Positions 14,101 to 24,244 of a stretch of DNA of 64,000 nucleotides are shown piece by piece. The notes beneath the pieces were generated by a model, which had not been told where the DNA came from, did not search any database, and saw nothing but the letters and a program-made list of their open reading frames with translations. This DNA is from Epiperipatus broadwayi. Taxonomy: Eukaryota; Onychophora; Udeonychophora; Euonychophora; Peripatidae. The stretch is taken from NCBI GenBank assembly GCA_028023455.1, contig JAQFVV010006203.1, forward strand, positions 8,216,821-8,280,820, in the 5' to 3' direction. Made by a program: the position numbers and the translations under genes. Numbering within the stretch: position 1 is the first letter of the stretch; every line of letters starts with the position of its first letter.

Positions 14101-14642
14101 TTAACTAGGCATGCATATATGCTATTGTTCCATTCCATTATAGTTTGACTATCTCCAGTAGCTATATAAACTATAGCCACCATCCATTCTTGTTTTCCCA
14201 ACCTTATTTCAAACCACAAATGTTCTTGGCATTTAACAGTATTTAAATATTTTTTTGATATAACACCTATACCACCACCCTTTTTTTCTTTCTCTTTTCT
14301 ATTTATACCCTGCCATACCAAATCTTCCAAAACAGGTTCTTCATCTTCTCTTAGATGTGTTTCCACTACTGCTAATACCTCAAGCCCTTCATTTTCAATT
14401 GCTTTGTTTAATTCCTGCCACTTTTCTGATCTCCTACCACCTTGCATATTCAAATACCCAATTTTAACAATTTTTTCTTTCCTAACTACTCTTTTATAAA
14501 TTTTTTTGATTCTTTCTTCTCCATTATGTTTATAAATAACTTGCTTACTATTAATTTTACAGACCCATTCCCTCTCCACATCTACATTTATATCTAAATC
14601 AACTGCCCTTTGTTTATTCCTTACCTCCCATCCATTCTTCAT
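11154..14642 (-). CDS. ORF2: AP endonuclease-reverse transcriptase
   Basis: This 1162-residue protein makes cDNA at a nicked target site. Residues 58-290 form an apurinic-type endonuclease with N65 (LNMQG), E94 (VVETH), Y159, D198 and N200 (GDMNGH), and a closing SDH at 278-280. Residues 330-480 are basic and helical. Residues 500-830 form the reverse transcriptase: NYRPIAV at 577, FIDIEKAYD with catalytic D649, LRQGCPMSP at 706, and FADD with D755/D756. The C-terminal region carries C1080-x2-C1083-x8-H1092-x4-C1097, a CCHC knuckle common in non-LTR elements. There is no RNase H or integrase. The first ATG lies 38 nt past the ORF1 stop in another frame, and the ORF2 frame stays open back through that stop, so re-initiation or frameshifting may start it. 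No internal stops: potentially functional. Confidence 0.95.
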   Translation of the reverse strand: MKNGWEVRNKQRAVDLDINVDVEREWVCKINSKQVIYKHNGEERIKKIYKRVVRKEKIVKIGYLNMQGGRRSEKWQELNKAIENEGLEVLAVVETHLREDEEPVLEDLVWQGINRKEKEKKGGGIGVISKKYLNTVKCQEHLWFEIRLGKQEWMVAIVYIATGDSQTIMEWNNSIYACLVKDIQSFKEKGKRIMVIGDMNGHIEEIDDVDNKNGQLLKEFCQRVNLSIGNLSNIYEGQYTWSRNNISHTIDYVLVEKEGMDKVRKIKVFDNEERVCNSDHNFFVIEMVSNVMENRNKSRNNSERCGWRVNDKNKLEEYRIQVEETMEELVGNEYEDWCDEIEKVANRVLGENIQKNKSNRKMRVSKSVKERKKACREYKCAIKNKESEKDINAKWEKYLEKKKLAKIDNYRERMKLNSKLLDDINKSGRDGSKKFWNYIKRRNLGEREIVLLDEEGIECSSREELERILNSYVMDIEKMLDVKDRGIENMKAYSNGNISFTEKELNEAGKKLKSGKARGLDGWAAEMVMNLGHRAKVKLLSCFNKMAQKRVFPGSWSNTRVRLLFKGKGKDHRKLNNYRPIAVTSVLYKVFSYMVAGRVAKWMEENNVVGEMQGGFRSDRRIGDSLFVVTQLIDMSRNSGRQLYMSFIDIEKAYDRVNRSRLWISLANLGMDEALVGVIKKLYENNYYTYQLGDIESVKVKNVVGLRQGCPMSPILFVLYLSEMERAIESLGRGIEIPLIGGKRVYTLSGLFFADDVFLCAERREDMEVMLRTCTRVGKDMGIKFSEEKSNIMMVNTGEREDKDFLLGDIKLSVVNRYSYLGIILSNKKNCLDEWEKKLINEAKKRKGLIKKLTVFSYNKYDVARIVWKGVAVAGLTYGNDALCVSKGVLDCLEKVQREVGRHALDAEVWTAKEAIQGEMGWSSFYMRDAKSKLKMFGRLQFMDNKRIAKIVFNWVTSKGQATRWVRKVMRYAEDLDKEFMSVYLYKRWDDCVRRIVECYSGKEWDRRIDALIKNRELERWRTSMESKTSLNIYRSKQNIGCELIYDNSKESSLLFKARTGSLATREYTRKWKNMGDLVCKLCKEGIENIRHLLLQCKCLEAERVQIMKLWKIKYEQSDYTESELLVFMLGLGKDKGDLDMKVMELTKIMLWKWDGADYGKT

Positions 14643-14680
14643 CTTTTTAATAACACTACAATTTAAAATCCCACCCCCCT

Positions 14681-15559
14681 TTACAAGTTTCCCGAACTAC
14701 ATTCTTTATAAATCAGACTCCCTAAAACTTCACTTCCTTGTTTCCCTAAGTGCAACCCATCTTTACCAAATAACTCCCTCTTCCCAATAAAAAAATCCCA
14801 CACATCCACAAACGTAACATCATTTCTCTCACACAATTCTTTCAATCTCTCATTTATAGAACATGCCCTATCTAACATATACCTTTTATCAAATCTTGGT
14901 AATAATCCAACTATTCCTACTCTTCCTTTAACCATACTCAAATTCCTAATCAATTCTGTGTACTCACCCATTACTCTCTCTGATGCCTCTGATAAATTAT
15001 TAGTCCCTACCATAACATATACATCTCTATTCCCTTGCTTCTTTATTTTATCTGTAACATCCCTAATTTTAGCTCCCGGCAAACATACTCTTACATACCT
15101 GTTTCTATTTTCCCTTGCAATTATATCTCCACATTCTCTTATTAATGAATCCCCTATCAATACTGTCTCATAGTATAGTTTCTCTGCTTCATTCACAACC
15201 TTTTCTACCACCTTCTGGACTTCCTTATCTACTTCTACCTTATCATTCCTACTCAAAAATACCTTTATCTGCTCACACTTCTTCCCTAACAATTTTAATT
15301 TTGCTTCTACATCCTTTACATCTTCCTCTATCCTACTTATTATTTGGCCAACCATTTCCAATGCACTACCTATTTTTCCATCCATATTTCTTGTCACTCC
15401 ACTGCAAACACACTCTATCCTACCTTCCTCAACTGCGTTTTGTTCCATTTCTCCTGACTTCCTGCCTCCCTCAACTACGTTTTGCTCCATTTCTCCTGAC
15501 TTACTCTTTATGCTATCTACACTTTGAAACCACTTTTTCACCTTTTTTATCACATTCAC
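14681..15559 (-). CDS. ORF1: coiled-coil protein with SGNH esterase domain
   Basis: This 292-residue protein is the upstream partner of the EN-RT ORF. Residues 1-50 hold a tandem 14-residue duplication (KSGEMEQN type, about 20-33 and 34-47), also visible in the DNA. Residues 60-128 are charged and heptad-like, probably a coiled coil for oligomerisation. Residues 131-285 form an SGNH/GDSL hydrolase fold: GDSL with nucleophile S138, LPGA with G162, GTNN at 185-188, and DGLH with D267 and H270. The third block reads GTNN where GTND is common, but the oxyanion asparagine remains. ORF1 esterases are known in CR1-type elements, where the domain may assist membrane or RNP trafficking; that role is inference. 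Short upstream ATGs lie in the leader before 15559. Confidence 0.92.
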   Translation of the reverse strand: MNVIKKVKKWFQSVDSIKSKSGEMEQNVVEGGRKSGEMEQNAVEEGRIECVCSGVTRNMDGKIGSALEMVGQIISRIEEDVKDVEAKLKLLGKKCEQIKVFLSRNDKVEVDKEVQKVVEKVVNEAEKLYYETVLIGDSLIRECGDIIARENRNRYVRVCLPGAKIRDVTDKIKKQGNRDVYVMVGTNNLSEASERVMGEYTELIRNLSMVKGRVGIVGLLPRFDKRYMLDRACSINERLKELCERNDVTFVDVWDFFIGKRELFGKDGLHLGKQGSEVLGSLIYKECSSGNL

Positions 15560-15640
15560 ACACTGTCTACATAATCATAAACCTGCTACATCCTTCCTTT
15601 CTACCGTTTTATTATTATACGTTATACTTTAATTTTTTTC

Positions 15641-16598
15641 TATGAAAATAGTTTTTGTATTTTTGTAAATATTACGGTCTTATAATTAATCTCGAATTTT
15701 TGCCTCTATAATAATTTCGATCAAGTATCAAGTAAAAAAAACAATTGACAATGACCAAATACTTTTTTAGCATGATAGCATTAATTTAGGTACGCAATAG
15801 ATTTCCGCAATTAGTTTCATGTTTATTGTCTATTAGCATTGTAAAGTAATAATTCCATTAATGTTTGCAAATAAAGATCATTTTTGTCTTTGATGAGATG
15901 ACATTTATTTTTCTGAATATTTAGAAAAAGATCGAATAGCCAACATAAAATAATTAAATACGTCACTATTTTAACATTTCAATGTGGTAGAGTCTGTTGT
16001 AATGCATATAAAAGGTTCTAAAAAATCGTTCATATAGATTTCGATTTTTCTTATTTTTTTTAATATTTATCTTTTGTTCTTCTTTCTTGAGTTCACATGA
16101 TAGCTGTTGAAATGTTTTATTAAGCTCTAGATAATTATTTTCATAAAATACAACCGACTTAAACAAACTATTTACTTTTATTCCTAGATTTTCATTTTAA
16201 TCTTAAAAATCATTATTTTAAACTTGCCATAGAAAAGTTTTGGGCATACTTTCCTATATCATTAAGACTATTAATCTTAACATGGCTAATATAATATTTC
16301 TTTTCACATGCCCAGTAGTTTATCAACAAAATATTATGTATTTTTGAAAGTAGAGTGAATGCCAGATGTTCCAAATAGCACATAGGCAATTTAGCTAAAG
16401 ATTTCATTATTGATAGGTAAAGAGGTATTTAATTATATTTATATAATGGTTGAAACAAGAATACTAAATCTCTCATAATCTGGTAGTTGGCAATAATTTA
16501 TAAATAGATTATCATTATGTTGAGACATTTTAATATTTGATTAGGTCATTCGCATATAGTAAGGCTTTTAAAACAAATCTTAGTACTGTATCTTATGT
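15641..16598. other. AT-rich non-coding stretch
   Basis: No gene seen. The first 200 bases may be the LINE 5' end if the GCATTGTA repeat at 15837-15844 is its target duplication. Short minus-strand open frames at 15966-16166 and 16213-16407 are low complexity with no domain. Confidence 0.4.
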
Positions 16599-16610
16599 AT
16601 ACCTAAGTAT

Positions 16611-17902
16611 TTAAAAAAGGTGCTAAAGAAGATATTAGAAATTACAGACCTATCAGCCTTTTATCAGTTTTATACCAAATTTTTACCAAGATGATTACAA
16701 CTCATCTACAGAGAACATTGGAGTTCCTCCAACAAAACGAACAAGCTGGATTTAAAAGTGGTTTTAGTACAGTAGATCATATCCAAGTATTGAGAAAAGT
16801 TATAGAAAGGACAAATGAATATGAGTTGCCATCATGTTTTGGATTTGTAGATTATGAAAAGGCATTTGATTCTCTAAACTTTTCTTCAGTGATTAAAGCA
16901 TTGGATCATCAAGGTATAGATCCAGGATATTGTCATATTTTAAAGAATATTTATAAAAATGTAACAGCAACAATTAGATTACATAATGATACTGGGAAAG
17001 TTAACATTGAGAAGGGTGTAAGACAAGGTGACTCCATATCTCCAAAACTCGTTATAGCAGTGCTGCAAGAAGTATTTTGTGGATTAAAATGGGAAGCTAA
17101 AGGGGTAAAAGTAAATGGAGATTATTTACTTCATTTAGATTTTGCAGATGATGTAGTTGTTTTCAAATAATGCTTTAGAGCTGCAGGAAATATTGCAGGA
17201 GTTATCAGATGAAAGTAGAAAAGGAGAATCAAAGATAAATATCAAAAAGACTAAAGAATGTTTAATGGATTTTCTCAAAATATGAAAATAAAGATTGATT
17301 ATGATGAGTTAGAAGAAGTTAACAGTTTCAAATATCTTGGTCAGATTATTAATACAGATGGAAACATAATGGATGAAATTAATCATGGAATTAAACTTGG
17401 TTGGAGTGCTTTTGGTAGAAATAACTTGATACTAAAAGGAAATATGTCTATGTGTTCGAAAAGGAAGGTTTTTAATAAATGTGTTTTACCAGTTCTTACT
17501 TATGGATCTGAGACTTTGACACTTAATAGAAGAGCAATATAGAGACTTCAGACCATTCAAATCAGTATGGAGAGATGCATGTTGGGAGTAACAAAAAGAG
17601 ATCAAAAATGCAATATACGGTTAAGAGAACAAACAGGTGTTACTGACCTCATTAAAAAAATTAAAAGATTGAAGTGGAGGGCATATTTCTAGAAGAGATG
17701 ATAATAGATGGACAATTGAAATCTTAAACTGGATTCCAAGAGATTGTAAAAGACTCAGAAAGAGACCACATGTGACATGGATGGATGAAATAAGAAAGTG
17801 TGCAGGGGTGATGTGGAGAAGAGAAGCTAAAGATTGGAGAAGATGGATTGAACTTGGAGAGACCTTCATTCTGCAATGGATTGATAATGATTGATAATGG
17901 TG
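16611..17902 (+). mobile_element. 5'-truncated RTE retrotransposon with 12-bp target duplication
   Basis: The copy begins inside the reverse transcriptase (FKKGAKEDIRNYRPIS) and ends with a TGATAATGG-type tail. ATACCTAAGTAT occurs immediately before it (16599-16610) and immediately after it (17903-17914), a perfect 12-bp target-site duplication from target-primed reverse transcription. Its closest relative here is the full-length copy at 60469-63650, in the opposite orientation. Confidence 0.93.
16612..17890 (+). pseudogene. RTE reverse transcriptase, C-terminal part, broken
   Basis: Open blocks cover 16612-17170 and 17258-17542. The first has YRPISLLSVLYQ, the catalytic VDYEKAFD, a long NIYKN-TATIRLHND segment, GVRQGDSISPK and DFADDVVVF, all hallmarks of the RTE/BovB clade. 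A stop after DFADDVVVFK (17168-17170) and a reading-frame change before 17258 break it. The second block carries NSFKYLGQII and LTYGSETLTLNRR, then stops at 17540. The remaining C-terminal region, with the conserved IPRDCKR-type segment, is recognisable to about 17880 in shifted frames. The endonuclease half is missing, so the copy is dead. Confidence 0.92.
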
Positions 17903-17914
17903 ATACCTAAGTAT

Positions 17915-20654
17915 AATTCAAATGGTTTAATCATTACGTCACGTGTACAATGTATAATACAGTTCCTTAGTAGTTTACCTAATTGGGTAATAATCCTATT
18001 GGCAGTTTATATACTATTTATTTTACATTAAAAGCACCACAGCACAGTGATTAATGCATTCATCTGTCAAACTGATTATGTATTTTAATTGAATTCCAAA
18101 TAAGATTTTTTTCAGGTAATGGGTTATAATCAGTTTAACTTCAAGCAGTCTAAATGAGCTAGATAAATGACGATGTGAAAAATAATAATAAACCGTGACT
18201 CAGTATTTACAGAAATAACATTTTTATCCATTTTAGTTTCAGAACTCATTTGACCAATACAGAGTGAACTGATATCTTTACCTTGCAGCTAATAATAGCT
18301 AGATATTATTTAACAATCATTAACTTGATAATTGGATATGTATTGGCCATCCCAAAACAGTTAACAAAGGCAGAAAGAAGTCATATTTCTATGGGTTTTG
18401 AACCATGGATTACATTTAATTTTTGCATCAAATATGACATAAATCCCATGTCATAGACATGATAGTTGTACCAATTTTTGCCATTAGGTTTTTAGTGTAG
18501 TTGTTTTAACTGTAAAAAACATGAATGTTTCATGATGTAATCTTTTTTTATTAGGGCAGAAGATATTATACCCTTGAAAACATTCATACAATATTTTAGT
18601 ATTTTCTATTTTTAATTCATTGTTATATAAAAACTGCCATGCTCTCTTTTCCTGGAGTTACTGTTTAAATGAAGATATATCTACTGAAAAATCACATAGT
18701 AAACTTCATTAATAAAAGTATGTGCATCAGTTGGACTTAATTGGCTAAGATACTACCTTATTTTATACACTGGTAGTTTCCTCAGATAATAATGTTTTTT
18801 TAAAAAAAAATATATGTAAACTTTAAATTAAATATAGCTCAATGCATATGTAAACAAAGGGAACAAATCACTCTCCCCCATTCTATGACTTAAAACCCTC
18901 TAAATGTTGAACAAAAGATTAAGAATAGAATGAATCCAAGTATTCTTGATAGCTCTGATGTTTATATGCACAACGTCGTCAACATTGTTGGTAATTCAGA
19001 GTGAAATTAATTTATCAGCCAGATAGAAAATATGTGTGCAGAAAACTATGAGTCTAAATATGCCACTGCTGGTTCTGCCGTAAGTCATAATATAGATTCC
19101 GTTAACTATAGAAAGTTTGTGTAGCTTTGTAAAAATATTTTTTGTGAATATATATATATATTAATCAAATAAATCTTCCAGGATTTTTTTTCAAGCTGAT
19201 TCTTAACTCCATTAAACAGTTATCACTTCCCAATATGTTTAACCTTGCAGAATAAAATATCTTCAATAATATATCTTCAACAATATCTACGTTTTTGCTT
19301 CATGTATAAAACAAATGTCTACACACCTACTCAGAGTACTAACATGACAAACATATTATAAATATATATGTAAAATATCATTTTGGGTGTGATAAGTTTA
19401 ATAATGGTTAATTTATTCATTAATCTTCTATCTCTAATTTGTAATGTCATGTTTAATATAATGTTATACTATATTCTTTATTAATTAAATCTAAAAGGTT
19501 ATCATAATATAACGAAATTTGCCCAGTTCTAACAAAATGTACATTTAATATTAAAAGTAATCTCACTATTTTATTGATTTTTTGGTAAATACATATTTGT
19601 TACTATGAGTTAGAATACACATTAATAAATTTTGTTTGTTTGTTTGTTGTTGTTTTTTAATTTAAATCCATAATGTTACCTTTAAAAATTGTTCTTTTTT
19701 TCCTTTTACTGTAAAACATTTGTCCAAACTATGTTAACTATTACAGATTTTAGTCCAATTAACTTGGATTACAATAAATAGAATTAGCAGAATATTTTAC
19801 ACTTTCCCGTTATTTTACTCTCCATAGCATCCTTTTTTTCTGTTTAAGTTTCTTCAATCTTCAGGATCTATCCCAATCAACAAGTGACATATCAATAATA
19901 TACATCGATAATCCCTTGAACTGCATTGTTTTAATCCAGATTTCCAATTATTTCTAATTTTATTGATAGTTGAATCTCTGCATATCAATAATGAGGAAAT
20001 GGCACATTAGAAACATTAGTTATCTTTCCTAATTTCTTGGAAGTATCTAATGAAGAAAAGGGGGATTGTTCCCAATTTCTAATTTCTATTTCTAGCCTGC
20101 CATGATGTTTATAAATAATACACTAAAGTACAATATTTTTTTTCCTTTCTAATGATTTTGTAAATATTTCTTCTTTGGTGTTCTGAATTGGAAAAAATAC
20201 TAGGTTCACATTTTTTTTGTTCTAAAATTGATTACGATGAACGGCAGTAAATTCATTTTTGTAGATCAACATTTCATTTACATATCATATATTTTAAAAT
20301 AAAAATAATGGATTAACATGAATTTTTTAAAATAATAAATTTATTATTTGCAGTACCATATTTTTGTGATAAATGAATATACTGTATTAATTTTCTGATG
20401 TGTGTGTTTATATTGACTCAATATTTCATATTCCTTCATTCATTCCACAATTACAATTAAGATAAAAGTTGTGCTCTAATATTCCGATAATTATGGTGCC
20501 CTTATGTTTGCGATAAGTTTAATGAGTTAATCCTACCAAAAACATTGATGGAATAACATTTTTACAATAATGATGACCTGAAGTATTGAAGTATGTGGGG
20601 AGGAACAAGGATGTTTTCAATGATGTGAAGTCTCATCCAAATAATGCAGAAGTC
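17915..20654. other. AT-rich non-coding stretch
   Basis: No gene seen. Bases 18035-18110 resemble a decayed tRNA-like SINE head (GTGATTAATGC, then CTGTCAAAC, then TTGAATTCC). A (TTTG)n tract lies at about 19630-19650. Everything else is AT-rich with dense stops. Confidence 0.45.
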
Positions 20655-21060
20655 TGATAAAACCAAACTTATAATTTCAAAATACTAAAAGCTTATAACT
20701 TCTAAAATATGAATTTTATTACAATATTGTCCAAAAAATGCAAAAGTCTGATTAAACCAAGCTTATAATTTCGAAATACTAAAAACTTATAACTTCTAAA
20801 ATACTAATTTTATTACAATGTATGTGTATAACTACATGTTGAAATTACGTAAAAATGATCAAACCAAGCTTATAATTTCAAAATACTAAAAGCTTATAAC
20901 TTCTAAAATATAAATTTTATTACAATACATGCTTATAAATACTTTTGAAATAATGTAAAATTGATCAAACCAAGCTTATAATTTCAAAATAGTAGAAACT
21001 TATAATGTCTAAAATACAAATTTTATTACAATGTATGCCTATAACCACATGTTGAAATAA
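20655..21060. repeat. Four direct repeats of about 94-107 bp
   Basis: A unit starting AACCAAGCTTATAATTTC and running through ATACTAAAAGCTTATAAC and TTTTATTACAATGTATG recurs with starts near 20661, 20755, 20862 and 20968. Units differ by scattered substitutions. An inverted copy lies at 21881-21980. Confidence 0.85.
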
Positions 21061-22110
21061 CGCATAATAATTTTATAATTAATCAAATGTTTTTACCAGA
21101 AAGAAAGTAGGTGTTGCATGCTTCCTTTTTCACATTTGATCTCTTGACATGGATATTGGATCTATACTTGATCATGTGAGGTACTTATGGGCTCTCGAAA
21201 TTGATACAAATCTATGTATCTATTTATATTATTTGTTATCTATTAATATTGAAGTGATTTTTACCATCAACCAATGAACATGGAAACACGTTTAAAGAAA
21301 ATATTTACAGATTTTATTATAGTGGGAACCCAATCATCCTTGCAGTTCTACACCGACTTCTCAACCATGCAGTCACTGTACTTTGTGCATGGCTTTTTAG
21401 TCTCTTCATAAGTGAGAAGATTATGTTGCCTTAAAAAACTAACAGCTTGGTTCTTGCTAGCAATGATATCAGAATAAAATTATTTTAAAGACATAATAAT
21501 ATTGCAGGATGTTGTGAGATTAAATTACTCTTACAAATGTCTTTTACAAGAAGTTACTAAGAAGAAATTTGCCTAGTCAAGAGAAGTTACTTTTCCTTCT
21601 AAAATTTTGGATCAAAATTTCTCTTTTATAACATTTTCAAATCATGTGATCACATGTGAACAATGCTAAATTTTTTATCATTTCCATCTTTTTCTTCATA
21701 AAGACATGTGAGAAATAAAGCACACAACATTACTAGCTTTGGTAAAAAAATAATCCGATTTATTAAGTTTTTATTAATTGTCAAATTAATATTCTTTATT
21801 TTAGACAATTATTATTTTGACTAATGTTAAGATAAAATGTGATTTATTATTAATTGTAGAATTAGGCAGTTGTTTCTACATTTATTCAACATGTGGTTAT
21901 AGACCTATATTGTAATAAAATTCGAATTTTAGAAGTTATAAACTTTTAGTATTTCAAAATTATAAACTTGGTTCGATCAATTTTATATCTATTGAGAATG
22001 TGGTTTTTTAATTAATATATGTATCCATTATTTTTTTTGTTTACTTTTTCTGTTTAAGTATTTTAAATTTGTATTTTAGAAATAAGTTTTTAGTATTTCA
22101 AAATTTTTTC
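20655..22110. mobile_element. Foldback-type element with subrepeated arm
   Basis: Four direct units at the left (20655-21060) face one inverted unit at 21881-21980 and a partial inverted unit at about 22065-22110. The asymmetric, subrepeated inverted ends resemble foldback transposons. The interior (21060-21880) has no open frame, but it contains the 14-bp palindrome CATGTGATCACATG near 21645. No transposase is visible and the outer ends are not fixed. Confidence 0.55.
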
Positions 22111-23165
22111 TTTTCTACCATTTTTTATATTTTATATATTTTAGTCACATGATTTGATCAAGCATAGTTGTACAAAATTTGTCATTTAATTTTTTAAATG
22201 TTAATGTAAATTGTGATTTTATAACGAATGGTCATATCATGATCACATGTGGATTATTCGATGTCATTTATGGCTTGGATATTTCAGTGGTGATTATAGG
22301 CAGTTCTTAGAATTCAAAATGGCTGCAAACATACTCGAAATCAGTACCCCATCTTCTTAGTATTGCTTCCATTCTGAGATCAATTTATACTTTTATTTTG
22401 ACAATTAAAAAATCTTAATCTCTTAAATTTTTTTGTTTAAGAAAATAAGCTTTTACATTTATATATCTTTCTTTAAAATCTAACAGAAGACACTTTTGAC
22501 CCTTGTGTAATTTGGCTGATTGCACAATGGTTTGCCAAGATGTTTTAGAATAATTTCCTGAATTTAAAAAAAGTAACAGTAACTGATGCTATATTATGCT
22601 AGATTACATAACTACATATAAAAATACATTTTTCACACATGTACGCTATTACAGGCATGAATTGGCTCTTCACAATCGAGGTGTCTAATCAGCATTTGAC
22701 AATGAATGGGTCAGATGATGCATGTGTCTTCATTTGAAATGCATGATGACGCTTACATAGATTACAAATTTTACAACTCCAATACATTCACTACACAATG
22801 CAAACACGCAACCAGAAAGAAGCATTGAAAACGTTCAATTAGTCCCTAAACAATAATTGTTTTTTGTTGTAACAGGTGCTTAGATTTGATTAATTTATCA
22901 TGAAAAGTTAGTATTTTATCATGTTTTAAAAAAGAGATATAATGTCTGAAACAATTGCAAAGAAAGAAAGACCTACAATTTTAATTCAGAACGTGAAGAA
23001 CAGTTTTTCTTAATAGTGATGAATGCAAAATATGTGTTATATATCTCGTGCTAGCATGTCACTTCCCAAAAAAAACATTAAAAAACATTTCAAAATTACG
23101 TATTTGTAATTAGCCAATAAACATCACATGATCACCATTTCTTATGTTCGCTTATAACTGTTATT
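22111..23165. other. AT-rich non-coding stretch
   Basis: Nothing recognisable beyond AT-rich sequence and short purine tracts. The motif TCATGATCACATG near 22237 echoes the palindrome inside the neighbouring foldback element. Confidence 0.4.
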
Positions 23166-23410
23166 AAAACAGGCGAAACTCACTATATGTATTGCCACAC
23201 ACAATAAGCTAGAGTAATCAATGGATTCCAGAAGACTTGTGCATAAAATCCCCATATAGTGCCTACTCACCCAATATTCCCAGACTAGTTTCTGGTTTGT
23301 GGCCTTCGTCAGTGAGGAGCCTTGGATCTGAAAGCACTGCACCACTACCATCCATTGATTACTCTAGCTTGCTGTGTGTGGAAATACGTATAGTGAGTTT
23401 TGCCTGTTTT
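23166..23410. mobile_element. MITE-like element with 60-bp inverted ends
   Basis: Bases 23166-23225 and 23351-23410 are 60-nt reverse complements with about six mismatches. The 125-bp interior is less AT-rich and on the minus strand carries CTGACGAAGGCC followed by CCAGAAAC. Both flanks resemble TTATTAAAAC/GTTTTAATA, but no clean duplication was resolved. The two short frames here, 23142-23351 and 23237-23425, are effects of the inverted symmetry. Confidence 0.75.
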
Positions 23411-23472
23411 AATATTTGTAATTAGCTTATTCATTCAGTGTACTGAATGTTTTTTATATAATTAACTAGAAT

Positions 23473-23680
23473 GATTTGAACTTAGGATGTTTCATGTCTA
23501 TATTCATCCTCCCTGCATCTCAAACAACCAAGATACATGGCAACATGAAAAAGATAGATGATCCCCAATATACATATTTTGTGCAAAACCAGCACTCATC
23601 AGTTGAGCCAGATTATATATTTCCCACACATATATGCAATCTATGCTTGGCTTATATTAAGATAGCAATTCCTTAAACAT
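23473..23680 (-). repeat. Hammerhead-bearing SINE copy, core damaged
   Basis: On the minus strand the order is a conserved leader, CTGATGA (23602-23596), a stem II GTGCTG-type hairpin, AAAA where the ribozyme needs GAAA, a 40-nt stem III region, and GTATC (23536-23532). A tRNA-like head follows with B-box-like AAGTTCAAATC (23483-23473). The G12-to-A change should abolish cleavage. Confidence 0.7.
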
Positions 23681-23934
23681 TGATGAACAGGCTTCTATCT
23701 TTTCACCCTTCCAACTATTCAATAGTTCATTTCTTTGAGAAACCAAAAATGGATCACTCAAAGGCCTTTGGTGGATTTTGATATTGTAGTAATACCCATG
23801 TAGACATTATATCAATCTAACACCTCATATTATCAAATCATTATATATTCATATATATCAATAGAAGAGGGATGGGCTGAACTTAGTAACCTATTTTAAA
23901 ACCAATATGTAATTAGTTTATTTATTCAGTGTAA

Positions 23935-24015
23935 TGAATGTAACTAGAGGGATTTGAACTTAGGATTTTTCAGTCTATATTCATTTTCCATTCTATCTCA
24001 AATAACTGATACACT
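23935..24015 (-). repeat. Partial SINE tRNA-like head
   Basis: A third head copy with B-box-like AAGTTCAAATC (23961-23951) in the centre of the degenerate palindrome. Similarity to the neighbouring copies stops before the ribozyme part and runs into an AT tract. Confidence 0.55.
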
Positions 24016-24244
24016 TATATATATAAATAAGAAACATTCAAGTACATTACTAAGTTAATTCCATTAATATATATGGATATGTAATGGTCTGATACTATGA
24101 GGGGTTAGATTGATGTAATGTGTACATGGCTATAATATCAAAATCCATCAAGGGCTTTGAGTGTTTCATCACTGATTTTTTAATGAAATGGACAGTTGAA
24201 TATTTTGAAGGGATAATAAGATTTAAAGCTGACCGTTAAAGTTT

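Larger units (their letters stand above)
11041..15640 (-). mobile_element. Full-length non-LTR retrotransposon (esterase ORF1, EN-RT ORF2)
   Basis: The order on the minus strand is 5' UTR, ORF1 (SGNH esterase), a 38-nt gap, ORF2 (endonuclease plus reverse transcriptase), then a 3' UTR ending in (ATCAC)n repeats. Both frames are open with all catalytic residues, so this is a young copy. SGNH-type ORF1 proteins are known from CR1/L2-type elements, but the RT itself does not let me name the clade by eye. The 3' boundary at 11041 is clear. The 5' boundary is not: composition changes near 15640, but an 8-bp repeat GCATTGTA at 11033-11040 and 15837-15844 would instead put it at 15836. Confidence 0.9.

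Noticed and set aside
11683-15645. Plus-strand open frames overlapping the LINE (for example 12235-12573 and 15115-15645)
   Set aside because: They are antisense shadows of the two real minus-strand ORFs: Ser/Leu/Pro-rich with no domain.
20655-21060. Evenly spaced repeats as a CRISPR array
   Set aside because: Units of about 100 bp are repeats throughout with no unique spacers, the genome is eukaryotic, and there are no cas genes.
23225-23351. CTGACGA...GAAAC on the minus strand as a functional hammerhead
   Set aside because: Position 10.1-11.1 does not pair, stem II is not stable, and no partner was found for stem I or III in type I or type III layouts.
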